This document shows, one piece after another, positions 1-8,917 of a stretch of DNA of 15,710 nucleotides; the first letter of the stretch is position 1; every line of letters starts with the position of its first letter. This DNA is from Gammaproteobacteria bacterium. Lineage in GTDB: Bacteria > Pseudomonadota > Gammaproteobacteria > Competibacterales > Competibacteraceae. Under the pieces are notes generated by a model. It did not search any database. It was not told where the DNA came from and worked only from the letters and a program-made list of their open reading frames with translations. The translations under genes were made by a program, and so were the position numbers. Where the stretch lies: contig JAIFNF010000133.1 of assembly GCA_020047885.1 (NCBI GenBank), positions 1-15,710 on the forward strand, read 5' to 3'.

Positions 1-797
1 AGGCGCTACAGGACGCGCCGCCGATTAGCAAAACGCGGGTCAACATCCGCAAAGCTGATCTCACGATTGGGCGGGGCGGAGTCAGTGCCGCAGAGACGGT
101 GACCGCTTTGGGCATCACTCTCGATGAACGCGACATCGTATTACCCGATCTGCTCACCGACTTGCAAGACAAGACGCAACTCACTCGCCGTAGCCTGGTG
201 CGGATTCTCAATGACAGCGGGCGACTGAATGACTTTAGCCGCAATCCGCAACAGTTCATCGAACTGGCGACTGAAGTGGTCAATCGCAGTAAACGGCTGG
301 CTTTGGTAGACGGCATCAAATACCAGCGCCTTGGCGACGAAGGCTATTACGCCCAGGAATTGTTTGAGCAGGAAGAATTGACCGGTTACTTGAAAAACCT
401 GCTGGCGGTTGAAAAATCGGTCTACGAACAGATTGTTTATGATTCAGCCGGAGTCGAGCGCACCTTTGCTGAACAATTGGAGAAGAATGAAGCCGTGAAG
501 GTCTACGCCAAGCTCCCGGGCTGGTTCAAAGTCCCGACGCCATTGGGTAGCTATAACCCGGATTGGGCCGTACTGATCGAGAAAGACGGCGCGGAACGGC
601 TTTACTTCGTGGTAGAGACCAAAGGTGGCCTGTTCACTGACGATTTACGCGACAAGGAAAGCGCCAAGATTGCGTGTGGGAAAGCCCATTTCGAGGCGCT
701 ACGAGTGGATGCGACACCGGCTCAATACATCGTTGCCGGAACCATTAACGATTTAATGGCAAATTGTGACAATTTCCGTTTAGATACTATCTATTAA
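1..797 (+). CDS. Type III restriction endonuclease Res subunit, C-terminal part (5' end outside window)
   Basis: The reading frame is open from the left edge (first full codon at 3) to the TAA at 795-797. A GTG at 99 is only an internal codon, so this is the last ~264 codons of a longer gene. The visible part fits the C-terminal nuclease domain of type III restriction subunits, which cut DNA after ATP-dependent movement from two inverted methylated-strand-specific sites. The PD-(D/E)xK signature is visible: Pro-Asp at 558-563 in 'YNPDW', then Glu-x-Lys at 615-623 in 'VVETKGG', with a hydrophobic strand between. The helicase motor that should precede it (Res proteins are usually around 900-1000 residues) lies outside the window. 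The Mod methyltransferase would normally be upstream; it is not downstream. The nuclease residues look intact, so I see no sign of decay. A different helicase-nuclease fusion is a less likely alternative. Confidence 0.82.
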   Translation, partial: ALQDAPPISKTRVNIRKADLTIGRGGVSAAETVTALGITLDERDIVLPDLLTDLQDKTQLTRRSLVRILNDSGRLNDFSRNPQQFIELATEVVNRSKRLALVDGIKYQRLGDEGYYAQELFEQEELTGYLKNLLAVEKSVYEQIVYDSAGVERTFAEQLEKNEAVKVYAKLPGWFKVPTPLGSYNPDWAVLIEKDGAERLYFVVETKGGLFTDDLRDKESAKIACGKAHFEALRVDATPAQYIVAGTINDLMANCDNFRLDTIY

Positions 798-804
798 CTG
801 AATT

Positions 805-827
805 TGAAAGTATTTTTTATACTTTTA
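805..827 (+). terminator. AT-rich hairpin between res and xthA
   Basis: AAAGTAT at 807-813 and ATACTTT at 819-825 form a perfect 7-bp stem around a five-T loop. A G-U and a U-A pair can extend it to 805-827. There is no separate U-tract after the stem, and the stem is A/T only, so termination would be weak. It may mark the end of the restriction gene or be incidental. Confidence 0.3.
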
Positions 828-841
828 CGGAGTCCGACGCA

Positions 842-1624
842 TTGACCATTAAAATTGCGACCTGGAACGTCAACTCGCTGAAAGTGCGCCTGCCGCAGGT
901 GCTGGCGTGGCTGGGTCAGCAGCAACCCGACATTCTGGCTCTGCAGGAAACCAAGCTGTCCGACCCGGACTTCCCGGCGCTGGACATCGAGAATGCGGGC
1001 TATCAATCCCGGTTCGCCGGGCAGAAAACCTATAACGGCGTGGCGATCCTCAGCCGACAGCCCGCCCGCGACGTGGTGACCGACCTGCCCGGCTTGGACG
1101 ACCCGCAACGCCGGGTGCTGGGCGCAACTATTGGGAACATCCGGGTGCTGAATCTCTACATTCCCAACGGCCAGGCAGTCGGCTCCGACAAATACGCCTA
1201 CAAACTCGCTTGGCTGGAGCAGCTCATCGCCTGGGTAGCCACCGAACTCGCCCGGCATCCCCAACTGGTCATCCTGGGCGATTTCAACATTGCCCCGGAA
1301 GATCGCGATGTGCATGATCCAACCGCCTGGGTCGGACAAGTGCTGTGCAGCGAACCGGAACGGACGGCGTTTCAGCGCTTATTGAACCTGGGACTGCACG
1401 ACGCCTTCCGCCGATTCGTGCAGGAAGAACGCAGTTTCAGTTGGTGGGACTACCGCGCTGCTGCCTTTCGCCGCAATCTGGGGATGCGCATTGACCATAT
1501 TCTGATCAGCCCCGCGTTAGCAACGACCTGCACCGCGTGCTCGATTGACACCGCCCCACGTCGGCTGGAGCGCCCTTCCGATCATGCGCCGGTCGTTGCC
1601 GAATTCAACCTTGACCTTCCTTGA
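842..1624 (+). CDS. xthA: Exodeoxyribonuclease III
   Basis: Endonuclease/exonuclease/phosphatase-fold DNA repair enzyme of 260 residues, close to the 268 of E. coli XthA. The family incises abasic sites and removes 3' blocking groups in base excision repair, with Mg2+, in the cytoplasm. Expected active-site residues are visible: Asn9/Asn11 in 'TWNVNSL', Glu36 in 'LQETK', Tyr106 in 'LNLYIPNG', Asp147 and Asn149 in 'LGDFN', Asp218 in 'RIDHILIS' and the Asp247-His248 pair in 'SDHAPV'. The Trp-rich 'SFSWWDYR' segment typical of the ExoIII branch is at 198-205. The start is a TTG at 842; the family begins within a few residues of this point, and ACGGAG at 827-832 lies 9 nt upstream as ribosome site. 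The rfbB gene starts 12 nt after the stop, so the two are probably co-transcribed, though they share no pathway. Confidence 0.95.
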   Translation: MTIKIATWNVNSLKVRLPQVLAWLGQQQPDILALQETKLSDPDFPALDIENAGYQSRFAGQKTYNGVAILSRQPARDVVTDLPGLDDPQRRVLGATIGNIRVLNLYIPNGQAVGSDKYAYKLAWLEQLIAWVATELARHPQLVILGDFNIAPEDRDVHDPTAWVGQVLCSEPERTAFQRLLNLGLHDAFRRFVQEERSFSWWDYRAAAFRRNLGMRIDHILISPALATTCTACSIDTAPRRLERPSDHAPVVAEFNLDLP

Positions 1625-1636
1625 AGTGAGCTGTCC

Positions 1637-2677
1637 ATGGAACACTATCCCCATAACCTGCTGGTCACCGGCGGTGCCGGCTTCATTGGCTGCAACTTTG
1701 TCCGCCATCTGCTGGCGACCGATCCCGATATCCGCATCGTCACGCTTGACCTGCTGACCTACGCCGGTTCGCTGGACAACCTGCGCGACTTGCCCGATGC
1801 CGCCCGGCATCACTTCGTCCAGGGCGATATTGGCGACCGGACGCTGGTAGACCGCCTGCTGCGCGAACATCAGATTGACACCATCGCCCACTTCGCCGCC
1901 GAAAGTCATGTGGATCGTTCTATCACCGGGCCAGCCGCGTTTGTGCAAACCAACCTGGTCGGGACGTTCACCCTGTTAGAAGCGGCGCGTCAGTTTTGGC
2001 TGGAGGGGAACAGGGCGGAATCTTGCCGGTTCCACCATATTTCCACCGACGAGGTCTACGGTACGCTCAAGCCCGACGATCCACCGTTCACCGAAACCAC
2101 GCCCTACGCGCCGAATTCACCCTACTCCGCCTCCAAGGCCGGTTCCGATCATCTGGTGCGCGCCTACTTCCATACCTACGGCTTACCCGTCGTCACCACC
2201 AACTGTTCCAACAACTACGGCCCGTTCCAGCACGGCGAGAAGTTCATCCCCACGGTAATTCGTTCCTGCCTGCTGCAAAAATCCATTCCGGTCTACGGCG
2301 ATGGCACCAACATTCGCGACTGGCTGTATGTCGAAGATCATTGTCGGGGGATTGAGGCGGTGATTCGCCGGGGGCAACCGGGCGAAACGTATAATATTGG
2401 GGGCTGCAACGAATGGGCGAACCTCGATATTGCCCGACTCATCTGCCAGTTACTCGATGAACGCCGCCCGGAACATGCCCCGCATGAGAAGCTGATTACC
2501 TTCGTCACCGACCGCCCCGGCCATGATTGGCGCTATGCGATTGCTGCTGACAAAATGGAGCGGGAACTGGGCTGGAAGCCGCTGGAAACCTTCCAAAGCG
2601 GCATCGCCAAAACCGTGGACTGGTACCTGCAACGCCACGCCACTGATCCGGCCTGGGTCGGCATGGTCGCTGAATGA
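1637..2677 (+). CDS. rfbB: dTDP-glucose 4,6-dehydratase
   Basis: Extended short-chain dehydrogenase of 346 residues, full length for RmlB/RfbB. The enzyme converts dTDP-glucose to dTDP-4-keto-6-deoxyglucose using bound NAD+, the second step towards dTDP-L-rhamnose and related deoxysugars for O-antigen or exopolysaccharide. The NAD-binding glycine motif GGAGFIG is at 12-18. The family's catalytic Thr-Asp-Glu triad is at 137-139 ('HISTDEVYG') and the Tyr-x-x-x-Lys pair at 163/167 ('YSASK'). The block '[17 protein letters not shown]' and the '[17 protein letters not shown]' segment are typical of RmlB rather than of UDP-sugar epimerases. The rfbA, rfbC and rfbD genes, its usual companions, are not in the window. 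The ATG at 1637 is 12 nt after xthA, and only a weak purine stretch (GAAGTGAG) serves as ribosome site. Confidence 0.95.
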   Translation: MEHYPHNLLVTGGAGFIGCNFVRHLLATDPDIRIVTLDLLTYAGSLDNLRDLPDAARHHFVQGDIGDRTLVDRLLREHQIDTIAHFAAESHVDRSITGPAAFVQTNLVGTFTLLEAARQFWLEGNRAESCRFHHISTDEVYGTLKPDDPPFTETTPYAPNSPYSASKAGSDHLVRAYFHTYGLPVVTTNCSNNYGPFQHGEKFIPTVIRSCLLQKSIPVYGDGTNIRDWLYVEDHCRGIEAVIRRGQPGETYNIGGCNEWANLDIARLICQLLDERRPEHAPHEKLITFVTDRPGHDWRYAIAADKMERELGWKPLETFQSGIAKTVDWYLQRHATDPAWVGMVAE

Positions 2678-2706
2678 CGCATTGGACAGCTTGCAAGGGC
2701 TTTTAC

Positions 2707-2747
2707 TAACGGTTGCCATTAATAACGCAATGCGTTAGTATTTTGCC
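2707..2747 (+). promoter_or_regulatory. higBA promoter with two tandem 15-bp palindromic operators
   Basis: Two 15-bp palindromes stand one base apart, with 16-bp centre spacing: TAACGGTTGCCATTA (2707-2721, imperfect) and TAACGCAATGCGTTA (2723-2737, perfect 7-bp arms around one A). A sigma-70-like promoter overlaps both: TTGCCA at 2713-2718 (5/6 match), a 17-nt spacer, then TAGTAT at 2736-2741 (4/6). HigA-family antitoxins are known to bind palindromes in their own promoter, so autorepression by HigA or the HigBA complex is the expected role. The predicted transcription start falls at or next to the higB ATG (2748), and no ribosome-binding purine stretch precedes that ATG. Confidence 0.75.
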
Positions 2748-3029
2748 ATGATCAAAACTTTCGCGACCAAAGAGACGGCGGCTGTATTCGCGCATGAACG
2801 GGTTCGTCGCTTTGGCGCAGACTGGTTGCAAACCGCACGGCGCAAACTGGCGCAGCTCAACCGGGTATTATCGGTTGAAGAGTTACGCATTCCACCCGGC
2901 AATCGGCTGGAAAAGCTCTCCGGCGACCATGAAGGTCAATGGAGTATCCGCATCAACGACCAGTGGCGAATTTGTTTTGAGTGGCGCGATAGCCACGCCT
3001 GGAATGTCGAAATCGTTGATTATCATTGA
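2748..3029 (+). CDS. higB: HigB toxin, RelE/ParE superfamily
   Basis: Protein of 93 residues with the HigB ('plasmid maintenance system killer') pattern. The C-terminal half 'LEKLSGDHEGQWSIRINDQWRICFEW...EIVDYH' is the family hallmark, including the WSIRIN-WRI strands and the terminal Asp-Tyr-His. HigB toxins are ribosome-dependent mRNA interferases that cleave mRNA in the translating ribosome and slow growth until neutralised by HigA. The toxin-first gene order is the usual one for higBA. The N-terminal half (helices around 'ARRKLAQLNRV') fits the helical part of the RelE fold. The antitoxin gene starts 11 nt after the stop. The toxin ATG lacks a clear ribosome site while the antitoxin has one, which would favour antitoxin over toxin synthesis; that last point is inference. 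Confidence 0.9.
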   Translation: MIKTFATKETAAVFAHERVRRFGADWLQTARRKLAQLNRVLSVEELRIPPGNRLEKLSGDHEGQWSIRINDQWRICFEWRDSHAWNVEIVDYH

Positions 3030-3040
3030 GGTGAGTACCC

Positions 3041-3433
3041 GTGACCATTCGCGTTGAAGACCTGGACCAAATCGATTTTTCCGATGTGGCAGAAGGGGGC
3101 AAGCTGCCACCGGTAGCCCCTGGCGAGATCCTGCTGGAAGACTTTCTGAAGCCGATGGGTTTAACTCAGTACCGGTTGGCCAAAGAGATTGGCGTACCGC
3201 AGCGCCGCATTGGCGAGATTGTCGCAGGCAAGCGGGCGATTACCATGGACACCGGATTACGCCTGGCGCACTTCTTCGGGATGAATGAAGGTTTTTGGAT
3301 CGGCCTGCAAACGGACTACGATATGGCTATAGCAAAAAAGACCCTGGTTAATGTGCTGTCGCGGATTCATCGTTTCAAACCGGGATCAGGTCCTTCATCG
3401 TCGACACGGACAGCCTCTCGGCAATCTGCCTGA
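3041..3433 (+). CDS. higA: HigA antitoxin, XRE-type helix-turn-helix
   Basis: Antitoxin of 130 residues. The core 'PPVAPGEILLEDFLKPMGLTQYRLAKEIGV' followed by 'RRIGEIVAGKRAIT' is the HigA/VapA-type helix-turn-helix, and 'FFGMNEGFWIGLQTDYDMAIAKK' is the conserved C-terminal helix region. It should bind and silence HigB and repress the operon through the palindromes at 2707-2737. The start is a GTG at 3041 with GAGGTGAG (3027-3034) correctly spaced. The N-terminal segment 'VEDLDQIDFSDV' before the core resembles that of longer HigA homologues and is probably real. The protein is longer than the ~100-residue norm, mainly because of this N-terminal segment and a low-complexity tail 'PGSGPSSSTRTASRQSA'. 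The tail has no family counterpart I recognise. A frameshift at the A-run near 3332-3337 was checked and not supported. Confidence 0.9.
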   Translation: MTIRVEDLDQIDFSDVAEGGKLPPVAPGEILLEDFLKPMGLTQYRLAKEIGVPQRRIGEIVAGKRAITMDTGLRLAHFFGMNEGFWIGLQTDYDMAIAKKTLVNVLSRIHRFKPGSGPSSSTRTASRQSA

Positions 3434-3467
3434 ACAGACGTAGTTCCCCCTTTAATCTTCAATGACC

Positions 3468-3481
3468 TGGGCGCTTGCCCA
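3468..3481 (+). terminator. Small hairpin between higA and the peptidase gene
   Basis: TGGGC (3468-3472) and GCCCA (3477-3481) form a 5-bp GC-rich stem around GCTT. A TTTT follows only six bases later (3487-3490). It could be a weak terminator of higBA. The 71-nt gap shows no convincing -10/-35 pair for the next gene. Confidence 0.25.
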
Positions 3482-3504
3482 ACAACTTTTACTGAATCGA
3501 ACTC

Positions 3505-6411
3505 ATGCCCTATCCGACTTTTCAGCACCTGCGCAGTCACCCCGTTCCCGCCCTGCGGCTGGAATTCCAGGAATACCGCCATATTGCGACCGGCGCCCGG
3601 CATCTCCATTTGGCTGCCGACGATCCGCATAACGCCTTCATGGTGGCCTTTTTAACCGTGCCGCATGACTCCACTGGCGTCGCGCATATTCTGGAACATA
3701 CCTCACTGTGTGGGAGTCAGCGCTATCCCGTGCGCGATCCGTTTTTTATGATGATTCGCCGGTCGCTAAATACCTTCATGAACGCGTTTACCAGCAGTGA
3801 CTGGACTGCTTATCCGTTCGCCAGCCAGAATAAAAAGGATTTTAATAATCTGCTGGACGTCTATTTGGATGCCACGTTTTTCCCATTACTGAATGAATAT
3901 GACTTCGCCCAAGAAGGCCACCGCCTGGAATTTGCGCAACCCGACAATCCACAGTCGGAACTGCTGTTCAAGGGCGTCGTGTTCAACGAAATGAAAGGCG
4001 CATTGAGTTCACCGGTGCAACGACTGGGGCATGAATTGCAAGAACGCCTGTTTCCCACGATTACTTACCATTACAACAGCGGCGGCGATCCCACGGTCAT
4101 CCCTGATCTCACCCACGCGCAACTTAAAGCCTTTCACGCCCGCCACTACCACCCGTCCAACGCCATTTTCCTCACCTACGGCGACATTCCCGCCGCTGAA
4201 CACCAGGAGCGCTTCGAGACAGGGGCTTTGAGCCAATTTCAGGCGCTGGCGCTGGATCTGGCGATTCCCGACGAGCGCCGCTACCCCGAGCCGGTGACCG
4301 ATCTCATCCACTATCCCCTGGATGGCGCTGAGGATTTAGAAGACCAAACGCATATCGTGCTGGGCTGGCTGCTGGGACCGGTTACGGATCCAATGGCGAC
4401 GTTGCGGGCGCGGCTGTTAAGCGATGTGCTGCTGGACAACAGCAGTTCCCCATTACGCAACGCCCTGGAAACTTCGGAACTCGGCACCTCGCCCTCACCG
4501 TTATGCGGCTTCGACACCGCTACCCGTGAAGCCACCTTCGTCTGCGGGCTGGAAGGCTCTAATCCCGAATGTGCGGAAGCCGTTGAGGCGCTGGTGTTTG
4601 ACGTGCTGCAACAAGTCGCTGCTGAAGGGGTGCCGCAGGACGCCATTGATGCCGCCCTGCATCAACTGGAATTGAGCGAGCGGGAAATTACCGGCGATGG
4701 CTTTCCCTACGGTCTACATCTGATCATGGACGCGCTGACCCCGGCGATTCACGGCGCGGATCCGCTCTCCGCCCTGGACAGCGATCCCCTGCTGGAACAG
4801 CTTCGTGCCGAAAGCCGCGATCCCGGCTTTATCCCGCAACTGATCCAGCAACTGCTGCTGGACAACCCTCACCGGGTGCGGCTGACCATGGCCCCGGATG
4901 CCGAACTCAGCACGCAGCATGCCATGGCGGAACGGGAACGTCTGGCGGCGATTAGCGCCACACTAACTGATGCCGATCAAGCACGCATCATTGAACAGGC
5001 GCGCATTCTGGCCGAACGCCAGCAGCGTCAGGATGACCCGGAACGCCTGCCGAAAGTCGGTCTGGACGACATCCCCCCCGACTTGAAAATCGCCGAGGGT
5101 GTCAGCCGCCCGGTCGGCGACCTGCCCACCACTTGGTACGCCCAGGGCACCAACGGTATCGTCTATCTGCAAGCCATTCTCGACTTGCCGGCGCTGGAAC
5201 CCGATGAACTGGACCTGCTGCCGCTGTTCTGCGCTTGCCTGAGTGAAGTCGGCAGCGCCGGGCGCGATTACCGAACGACGCAAGCCCGGCAGGCGGCGGT
5301 CACGGGCGGACTCAGCGCCCGGGCGGTGGTGCGCGGCGGTATCAACGATGTGCAACAGGCCAAAGGCGTCATGGTCGTCGCCGGTAAGGCGCTGTCTCGC
5401 AATCAGGCCGCGCTGTCCGACCTGCTGTGGGAAACCCTGACCCGCGCCCGTTTTGACGAGCTGCCCCGGTTGCGGGAGCTGGTCGCCCAGATGTGCGCCC
5501 ATCGTGAAGAAGCCATCACCGACCACGGTCACCTGCTTGCGCTGGCCGCCGCCAGTTCCAGCTTGAGTCCCGTCGCTGCCCTCAACCATCGCTGGGAAGG
5601 CATGGCCGGGCTGAAACAACTCAAGGCCCTGGACGAGGCACTGGAGGACGCCGGGGAACTGGCGGCGTTCGCCGCCTGCCTGGAACAGTTGCGCGACCGC
5701 CTGCAATCGGCGCCCCGCCAACTGCTGGTGGTCAGCGAAGCCGAACGGCAGGCCGACATCGCCGCCGCCTTGGCGAAGACCTGGCGCAATGCCTCAGCCG
5801 TCCCCGCTGCCACCTTCACCCTCAGCCCGCCCGAAGCTGCGCCGACTCGCCTGGGGTTCAGCGTCAACACCCAAGTCAACTTCTGCGCCAAAGCCTATCC
5901 CACCGTGGCCTCGAATCATCCCGATGCGCCGGCGCTGCACGTCCTCGGCGACTTCCTGCGCAACGGCTACCTGCATCGCGCCATCCGCGAACAGGGCGGG
6001 GCGTATGGCGGCGGTGCGGGCTATCATCCCGACAGTGGCGCATTCCGCTTTCATTCCTACCGCGACCCGCGACTGGCCGACACGCTGGCCGATTTCGACC
6101 GGGCGCTGGACTGGCTGCACACGTTCGACCATCCGGCCCGGACTCTGGAAGAAGCCATTCTCGGCATCATCGCTGCAATCGACAAACCCGGTTCCCCCGC
6201 GGGTGAAGCGATTAGTGCGTTCTTTGGTACACTGTTCGACCGTACCCCGGAACAGCGCCGTGCTTATCGACAACGGGTATTAGCAGTGACGCTGGAGGAT
6301 TTGCAACGAGTCGCCGCCGCCTATCTGCAACCCGAATCCGCCCACTGCGCCGTACTCAGCGACGCCCGAACGCTGAGCGAACAGGCCGATTTAACCGTCA
6401 TTGCTGCTTGA
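3505..6411 (+). CDS. M16C metallopeptidase, presequence protease (PreP)-like
   Basis: Large inverzincin-type zinc peptidase of 968 residues, the size expected for the M16C subfamily, in which two homologous halves form a closed chamber that degrades short unfolded peptides. The inverted zinc motif H-x-x-E-H is at 61-65 ('HILEHTSLCGS'), and the third zinc ligand is Glu162 in 'GVVFNEMKGAL', both intact. The blocks 'YPVRDPFFMM', 'SLNTFMNAFT' and 'DWTAYPFAS' are PreP-type. In the C-terminal half, 'REQGGAYGGGAGYHPDSGAFRFHSYRDPR' near 835-865 matches the substrate-binding Arg/Tyr region of the inactive half. There is no signal peptide, so it should act in the cytoplasm. The ATG at 3505 is supported by family alignment rather than by a ribosome site. 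The next gene begins 37 nt after the stop, so it probably leads the chaperone cluster. Peptide clearance after chaperone action is a plausible but unproven link. Confidence 0.93.
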   Translation: MPYPTFQHLRSHPVPALRLEFQEYRHIATGARHLHLAADDPHNAFMVAFLTVPHDSTGVAHILEHTSLCGSQRYPVRDPFFMMIRRSLNTFMNAFTSSDWTAYPFASQNKKDFNNLLDVYLDATFFPLLNEYDFAQEGHRLEFAQPDNPQSELLFKGVVFNEMKGALSSPVQRLGHELQERLFPTITYHYNSGGDPTVIPDLTHAQLKAFHARHYHPSNAIFLTYGDIPAAEHQERFETGALSQFQALALDLAIPDERRYPEPVTDLIHYPLDGAEDLEDQTHIVLGWLLGPVTDPMATLRARLLSDVLLDNSSSPLRNALETSELGTSPSPLCGFDTATREATFVCGLEGSNPECAEAVEALVFDVLQQVAAEGVPQDAIDAALHQLELSEREITGDGFPYGLHLIMDALTPAIHGADPLSALDSDPLLEQLRAESRDPGFIPQLIQQLLLDNPHRVRLTMAPDAELSTQHAMAERERLAAISATLTDADQARIIEQARILAERQQRQDDPERLPKVGLDDIPPDLKIAEGVSRPVGDLPTTWYAQGTNGIVYLQAILDLPALEPDELDLLPLFCACLSEVGSAGRDYRTTQARQAAVTGGLSARAVVRGGINDVQQAKGVMVVAGKALSRNQAALSDLLWETLTRARFDELPRLRELVAQMCAHREEAITDHGHLLALAAASSSLSPVAALNHRWEGMAGLKQLKALDEALEDAGELAAFAACLEQLRDRLQSAPRQLLVVSEAERQADIAAALAKTWRNASAVPAATFTLSPPEAAPTRLGFSVNTQVNFCAKAYPTVASNHPDAPALHVLGDFLRNGYLHRAIREQGGAYGGGAGYHPDSGAFRFHSYRDPRLADTLADFDRALDWLHTFDHPARTLEEAILGIIAAIDKPGSPAGEAISAFFGTLFDRTPEQRRAYRQRVLAVTLEDLQRVAAAYLQPESAHCAVLSDARTLSEQADLTVIAA

Positions 6412-6448
6412 CTGCCCGGTTCCGCTGACCCATCGAGAGTCTCAACCC

Positions 6449-8917
6449 ATGCGTAAACCACCGCCGCCACCGCCGCGTCTCCGCCTCGAGGAATTGCCGA
6501 CCGCCGAACTGATCGCCCGCGGCCAGGCATTGATGACAGCGCAGAATTACAAAGACGCTATCGACGTCTACAAGCTGCTGTTGAAGCGCGAACCGCAAGC
6601 CGAAGCCGGTTGGCGCGAGGCGCTGGCCAAGGTCTACCTGGAACGTGCCAAACAACTGGCCGACAAGGCCATGTACCGGGAAGCCGCAATTATTTGGGAA
6701 AATCTGCCCAGCCTTTGCGGTCAGGCTCCACATCCGGAACTCTATGTCAGTTGGCTGCTGCACACCGGCCAATACCCCAAAGCCATGCGCGCCTATGTGC
6801 AACATACCGCTGCGCTGTCCGGCGCGGGTGAACTGGAAGCCCGACTGGCGGCGCTCGCACTGGCGGGCCAAAAGGAGATCCTTCAGGCCTTGCCGCAGGA
6901 CGCACCCTTGCGCCGGTTACTCAGCCTCGCCCAAGCCGCGCTGCGCGCCTACAGTCAAGGCGAAGCGGAAGCCGTGGTGCGCGACTGCCTGCAAAACATC
7001 CCGATCCGTTCCCCCTACCGGGATCTGCGGCAGACGCTTTCGGCGTTACTGAAACTGGAAACCGATCCGGCTGGCGCACCGGCGCTGGTCGAACGCATTC
7101 CGCCGACCTCGCCCTACCACGACCTGGCGGTTATCGTCCGCGCCGTCGCGGCCCCCAAGCCTGCCCAGGTGCTGCTGGCGCTTGATGCCACCCAGCGCGA
7201 TCTGGCGGTCAGTCTGTTCGGTCTGGATGCCCGGCAACTCAAACTGCTCAAGGAATCAACGCGACTTGGCGAGCACCCGAAAGACAAAACCCTGTTTGAT
7301 TTCATCACGAATAACTTGGCGCTCCTGGATCGGGAACAAGCCCGCCACGCCGCTCTGGCGCTGTTGTCAGGCTACCCGCGGGGTCAGTCCACCTACACGC
7401 AATGGTTTGGCCCCTTAACGCCTTTCGAAACCCATCGCCTTGCGGCGCTGCGCGCTGAACAAACCGAGGATAGCCACGCGGCGCTGCGCGAATGGCAAAC
7501 CTGCGTGAGTGTGCTGACGCAGGATGCGCGCCACCCCGATGATCGGTTAATGATCGCGCTGATCCTGCGCCAGATGGCGAAACTGAGCCAGCATGAAGAA
7601 TACTTCTGGGGCGACCCCGCAAAGCCGCTCGCCGAGTACCTGGAAAAGAGCCTGGAATTCGATCCGGACGACCGGGATGTCTACCTGCAACTGGCGACGC
7701 TGTACCGGGAAGCTGAAGACGACAAGGCTTATCACGCCTGGGTGGAACGTGCGGTCAAGCAATTTCCCGATGATCCACAGGTCTTGATCGCCGCGGTGGT
7801 CACCGCTACCGCCCGCAAATCGTATAAAAAAGCCGCTGGCTTCGCCAAGCGGGTGCTGGATCTCGATCCGATCAATACCAAAGCCCGTGCGCTCCTGATC
7901 AATGCCCATCTGGCCCACGCCCGTAAACAACTGATCGCTGGTAAATACCCCCTGGTGGAAAAGGAGTTGAACGCCGCCAACCAGTTGGAGCGGGACACCG
8001 CGCGTACCGGCGTCATCGAAATCCACCGGGGGCTGTTGGCGTTCCGGCAGGTTCACCGTGAACAAACCCAGCACTGGCTGCGGGAAGGTCTTCGTCTGGC
8101 GGGTAGCCCCTTCCTGGGCTGGGTGCGTTTAGCGGTCGAAGCCTCCCGTCTCGACCTCGAGCCGGAGCTGTTCGTGCGCGACCTGGCGCTCGGCGATCCC
8201 CGCAAATTCACCGTCAGCCACAGTGAATTGTTGACGGTGATGAAATGGATCAACGCTTATCACGAAGAAGGCGTCGAAGACCTCGGTTCGGTGCTGGAAG
8301 ATGTCGAAAAGCCGCTGAAACGGGCGATCAAGGCCTTGCGCAAGGAAGAAGATCTGCTGCTGGTCTGCGAGGCGTTGCATCAAGCGCCGCATTACGAGTT
8401 GCTGGAATACGTCGCAACCGGGGCGCTCAGTCATTATCCAGAGCGGCCGCTGTTCATTTATTACCAGATTTATGGTCGCGCCGAGGGCGACGCCGACGAA
8501 CTCAAGGATCGCGAGGTTGACCAACTGGAGGCGGCCATGCGCCGGGCGCTCTCGGACAAGAATCACCGCGCCAAGATGCTGATCGAACGCTTTCTGGAAG
8601 AATATGAACCCGACTTCGGATCGCCCTTTGGCCTACCCATGTCAGGGGTTCCTCACGATTTTACGGACATGATTGAGGAGCTGCGTGACATGCTGGAGCA
8701 GGTTCCGCCCGCGATGCGCGACCAGATGTTGGACATGATGTTGAAAGGGATGCCCATGGATAAGGATATGCCGCCGGAATTGCAAAGAAACCTCATTAAA
8801 GCGGTACTGCTGGGGGGAATGAACGCTGAAGACCTCGTCAATGACGACGGCGACATCGTCCTGCCCATGCCCGGAGGCGGCGGTCGCGGCGGTCGCCCCA
8901 ACCGCCGGAGATCCTAA
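6449..8917 (+). CDS. Large cytoplasmic TPR-repeat protein
   Basis: Protein of 822 residues from the ATG at 6449, preceded by GAGAG in the gap. A longer frame from a TTG at 6401 would overlap the peptidase gene and adds unlikely sequence. It has no signal peptide or membrane segment. After a proline-rich start ('KPPPPPPRLRLEE'), helical repeats of TPR type run through the protein. Clear examples are 'GQALMTAQNYKDAIDVYKLLLKREPQ' near 20-50 and a run near 390-490 with 'YLEKSLEFDPDDRDVYLQLATLYREAEDD' and 'AAGFAKRVLDLDPINTKARALLINAHLAHA'. The C-terminus changes character: a Met-rich amphipathic stretch ('MRDQMLDMMLKGMPMDKDMPPE') and then a Gly/Arg tail. I do not recognise a named family. Its stop overlaps the J-domain gene's start by one base (TAATG at 8915-8919). 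TPR proteins are common Hsp70 cofactors, so a client-binding or scaffold role is inferred from context. Confidence 0.85.
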   Translation: MRKPPPPPPRLRLEELPTAELIARGQALMTAQNYKDAIDVYKLLLKREPQAEAGWREALAKVYLERAKQLADKAMYREAAIIWENLPSLCGQAPHPELYVSWLLHTGQYPKAMRAYVQHTAALSGAGELEARLAALALAGQKEILQALPQDAPLRRLLSLAQAALRAYSQGEAEAVVRDCLQNIPIRSPYRDLRQTLSALLKLETDPAGAPALVERIPPTSPYHDLAVIVRAVAAPKPAQVLLALDATQRDLAVSLFGLDARQLKLLKESTRLGEHPKDKTLFDFITNNLALLDREQARHAALALLSGYPRGQSTYTQWFGPLTPFETHRLAALRAEQTEDSHAALREWQTCVSVLTQDARHPDDRLMIALILRQMAKLSQHEEYFWGDPAKPLAEYLEKSLEFDPDDRDVYLQLATLYREAEDDKAYHAWVERAVKQFPDDPQVLIAAVVTATARKSYKKAAGFAKRVLDLDPINTKARALLINAHLAHARKQLIAGKYPLVEKELNAANQLERDTARTGVIEIHRGLLAFRQVHREQTQHWLREGLRLAGSPFLGWVRLAVEASRLDLEPELFVRDLALGDPRKFTVSHSELLTVMKWINAYHEEGVEDLGSVLEDVEKPLKRAIKALRKEEDLLLVCEALHQAPHYELLEYVATGALSHYPERPLFIYYQIYGRAEGDADELKDREVDQLEAAMRRALSDKNHRAKMLIERFLEEYEPDFGSPFGLPMSGVPHDFTDMIEELRDMLEQVPPAMRDQMLDMMLKGMPMDKDMPPELQRNLIKAVLLGGMNAEDLVNDDGDIVLPMPGGGGRGGRPNRRRS

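Noticed and set aside
1..797. Complete small gene starting at the GTG at 99
   Set aside because: The frame stays open without a stop to the left edge and the protein matches only the C-terminal part of a much longer enzyme.
3330..3345. Frameshift at the A-run in higA
   Set aside because: One alternative frame meets a stop within a few codons and the other gives no HigA-like sequence, so the annotated frame is best.
4963..5721. 252-codon minus-strand frame opposite the peptidase
   Set aside because: No recognisable fold or ribosome site, and the plus-strand peptidase is continuous through it.
6401..6448. TTG start extending the TPR protein into the peptidase gene
   Set aside because: It overlaps the peptidase stop, adds unlikely residues, and the ATG at 6449 has a purine-rich site and begins the conserved part.
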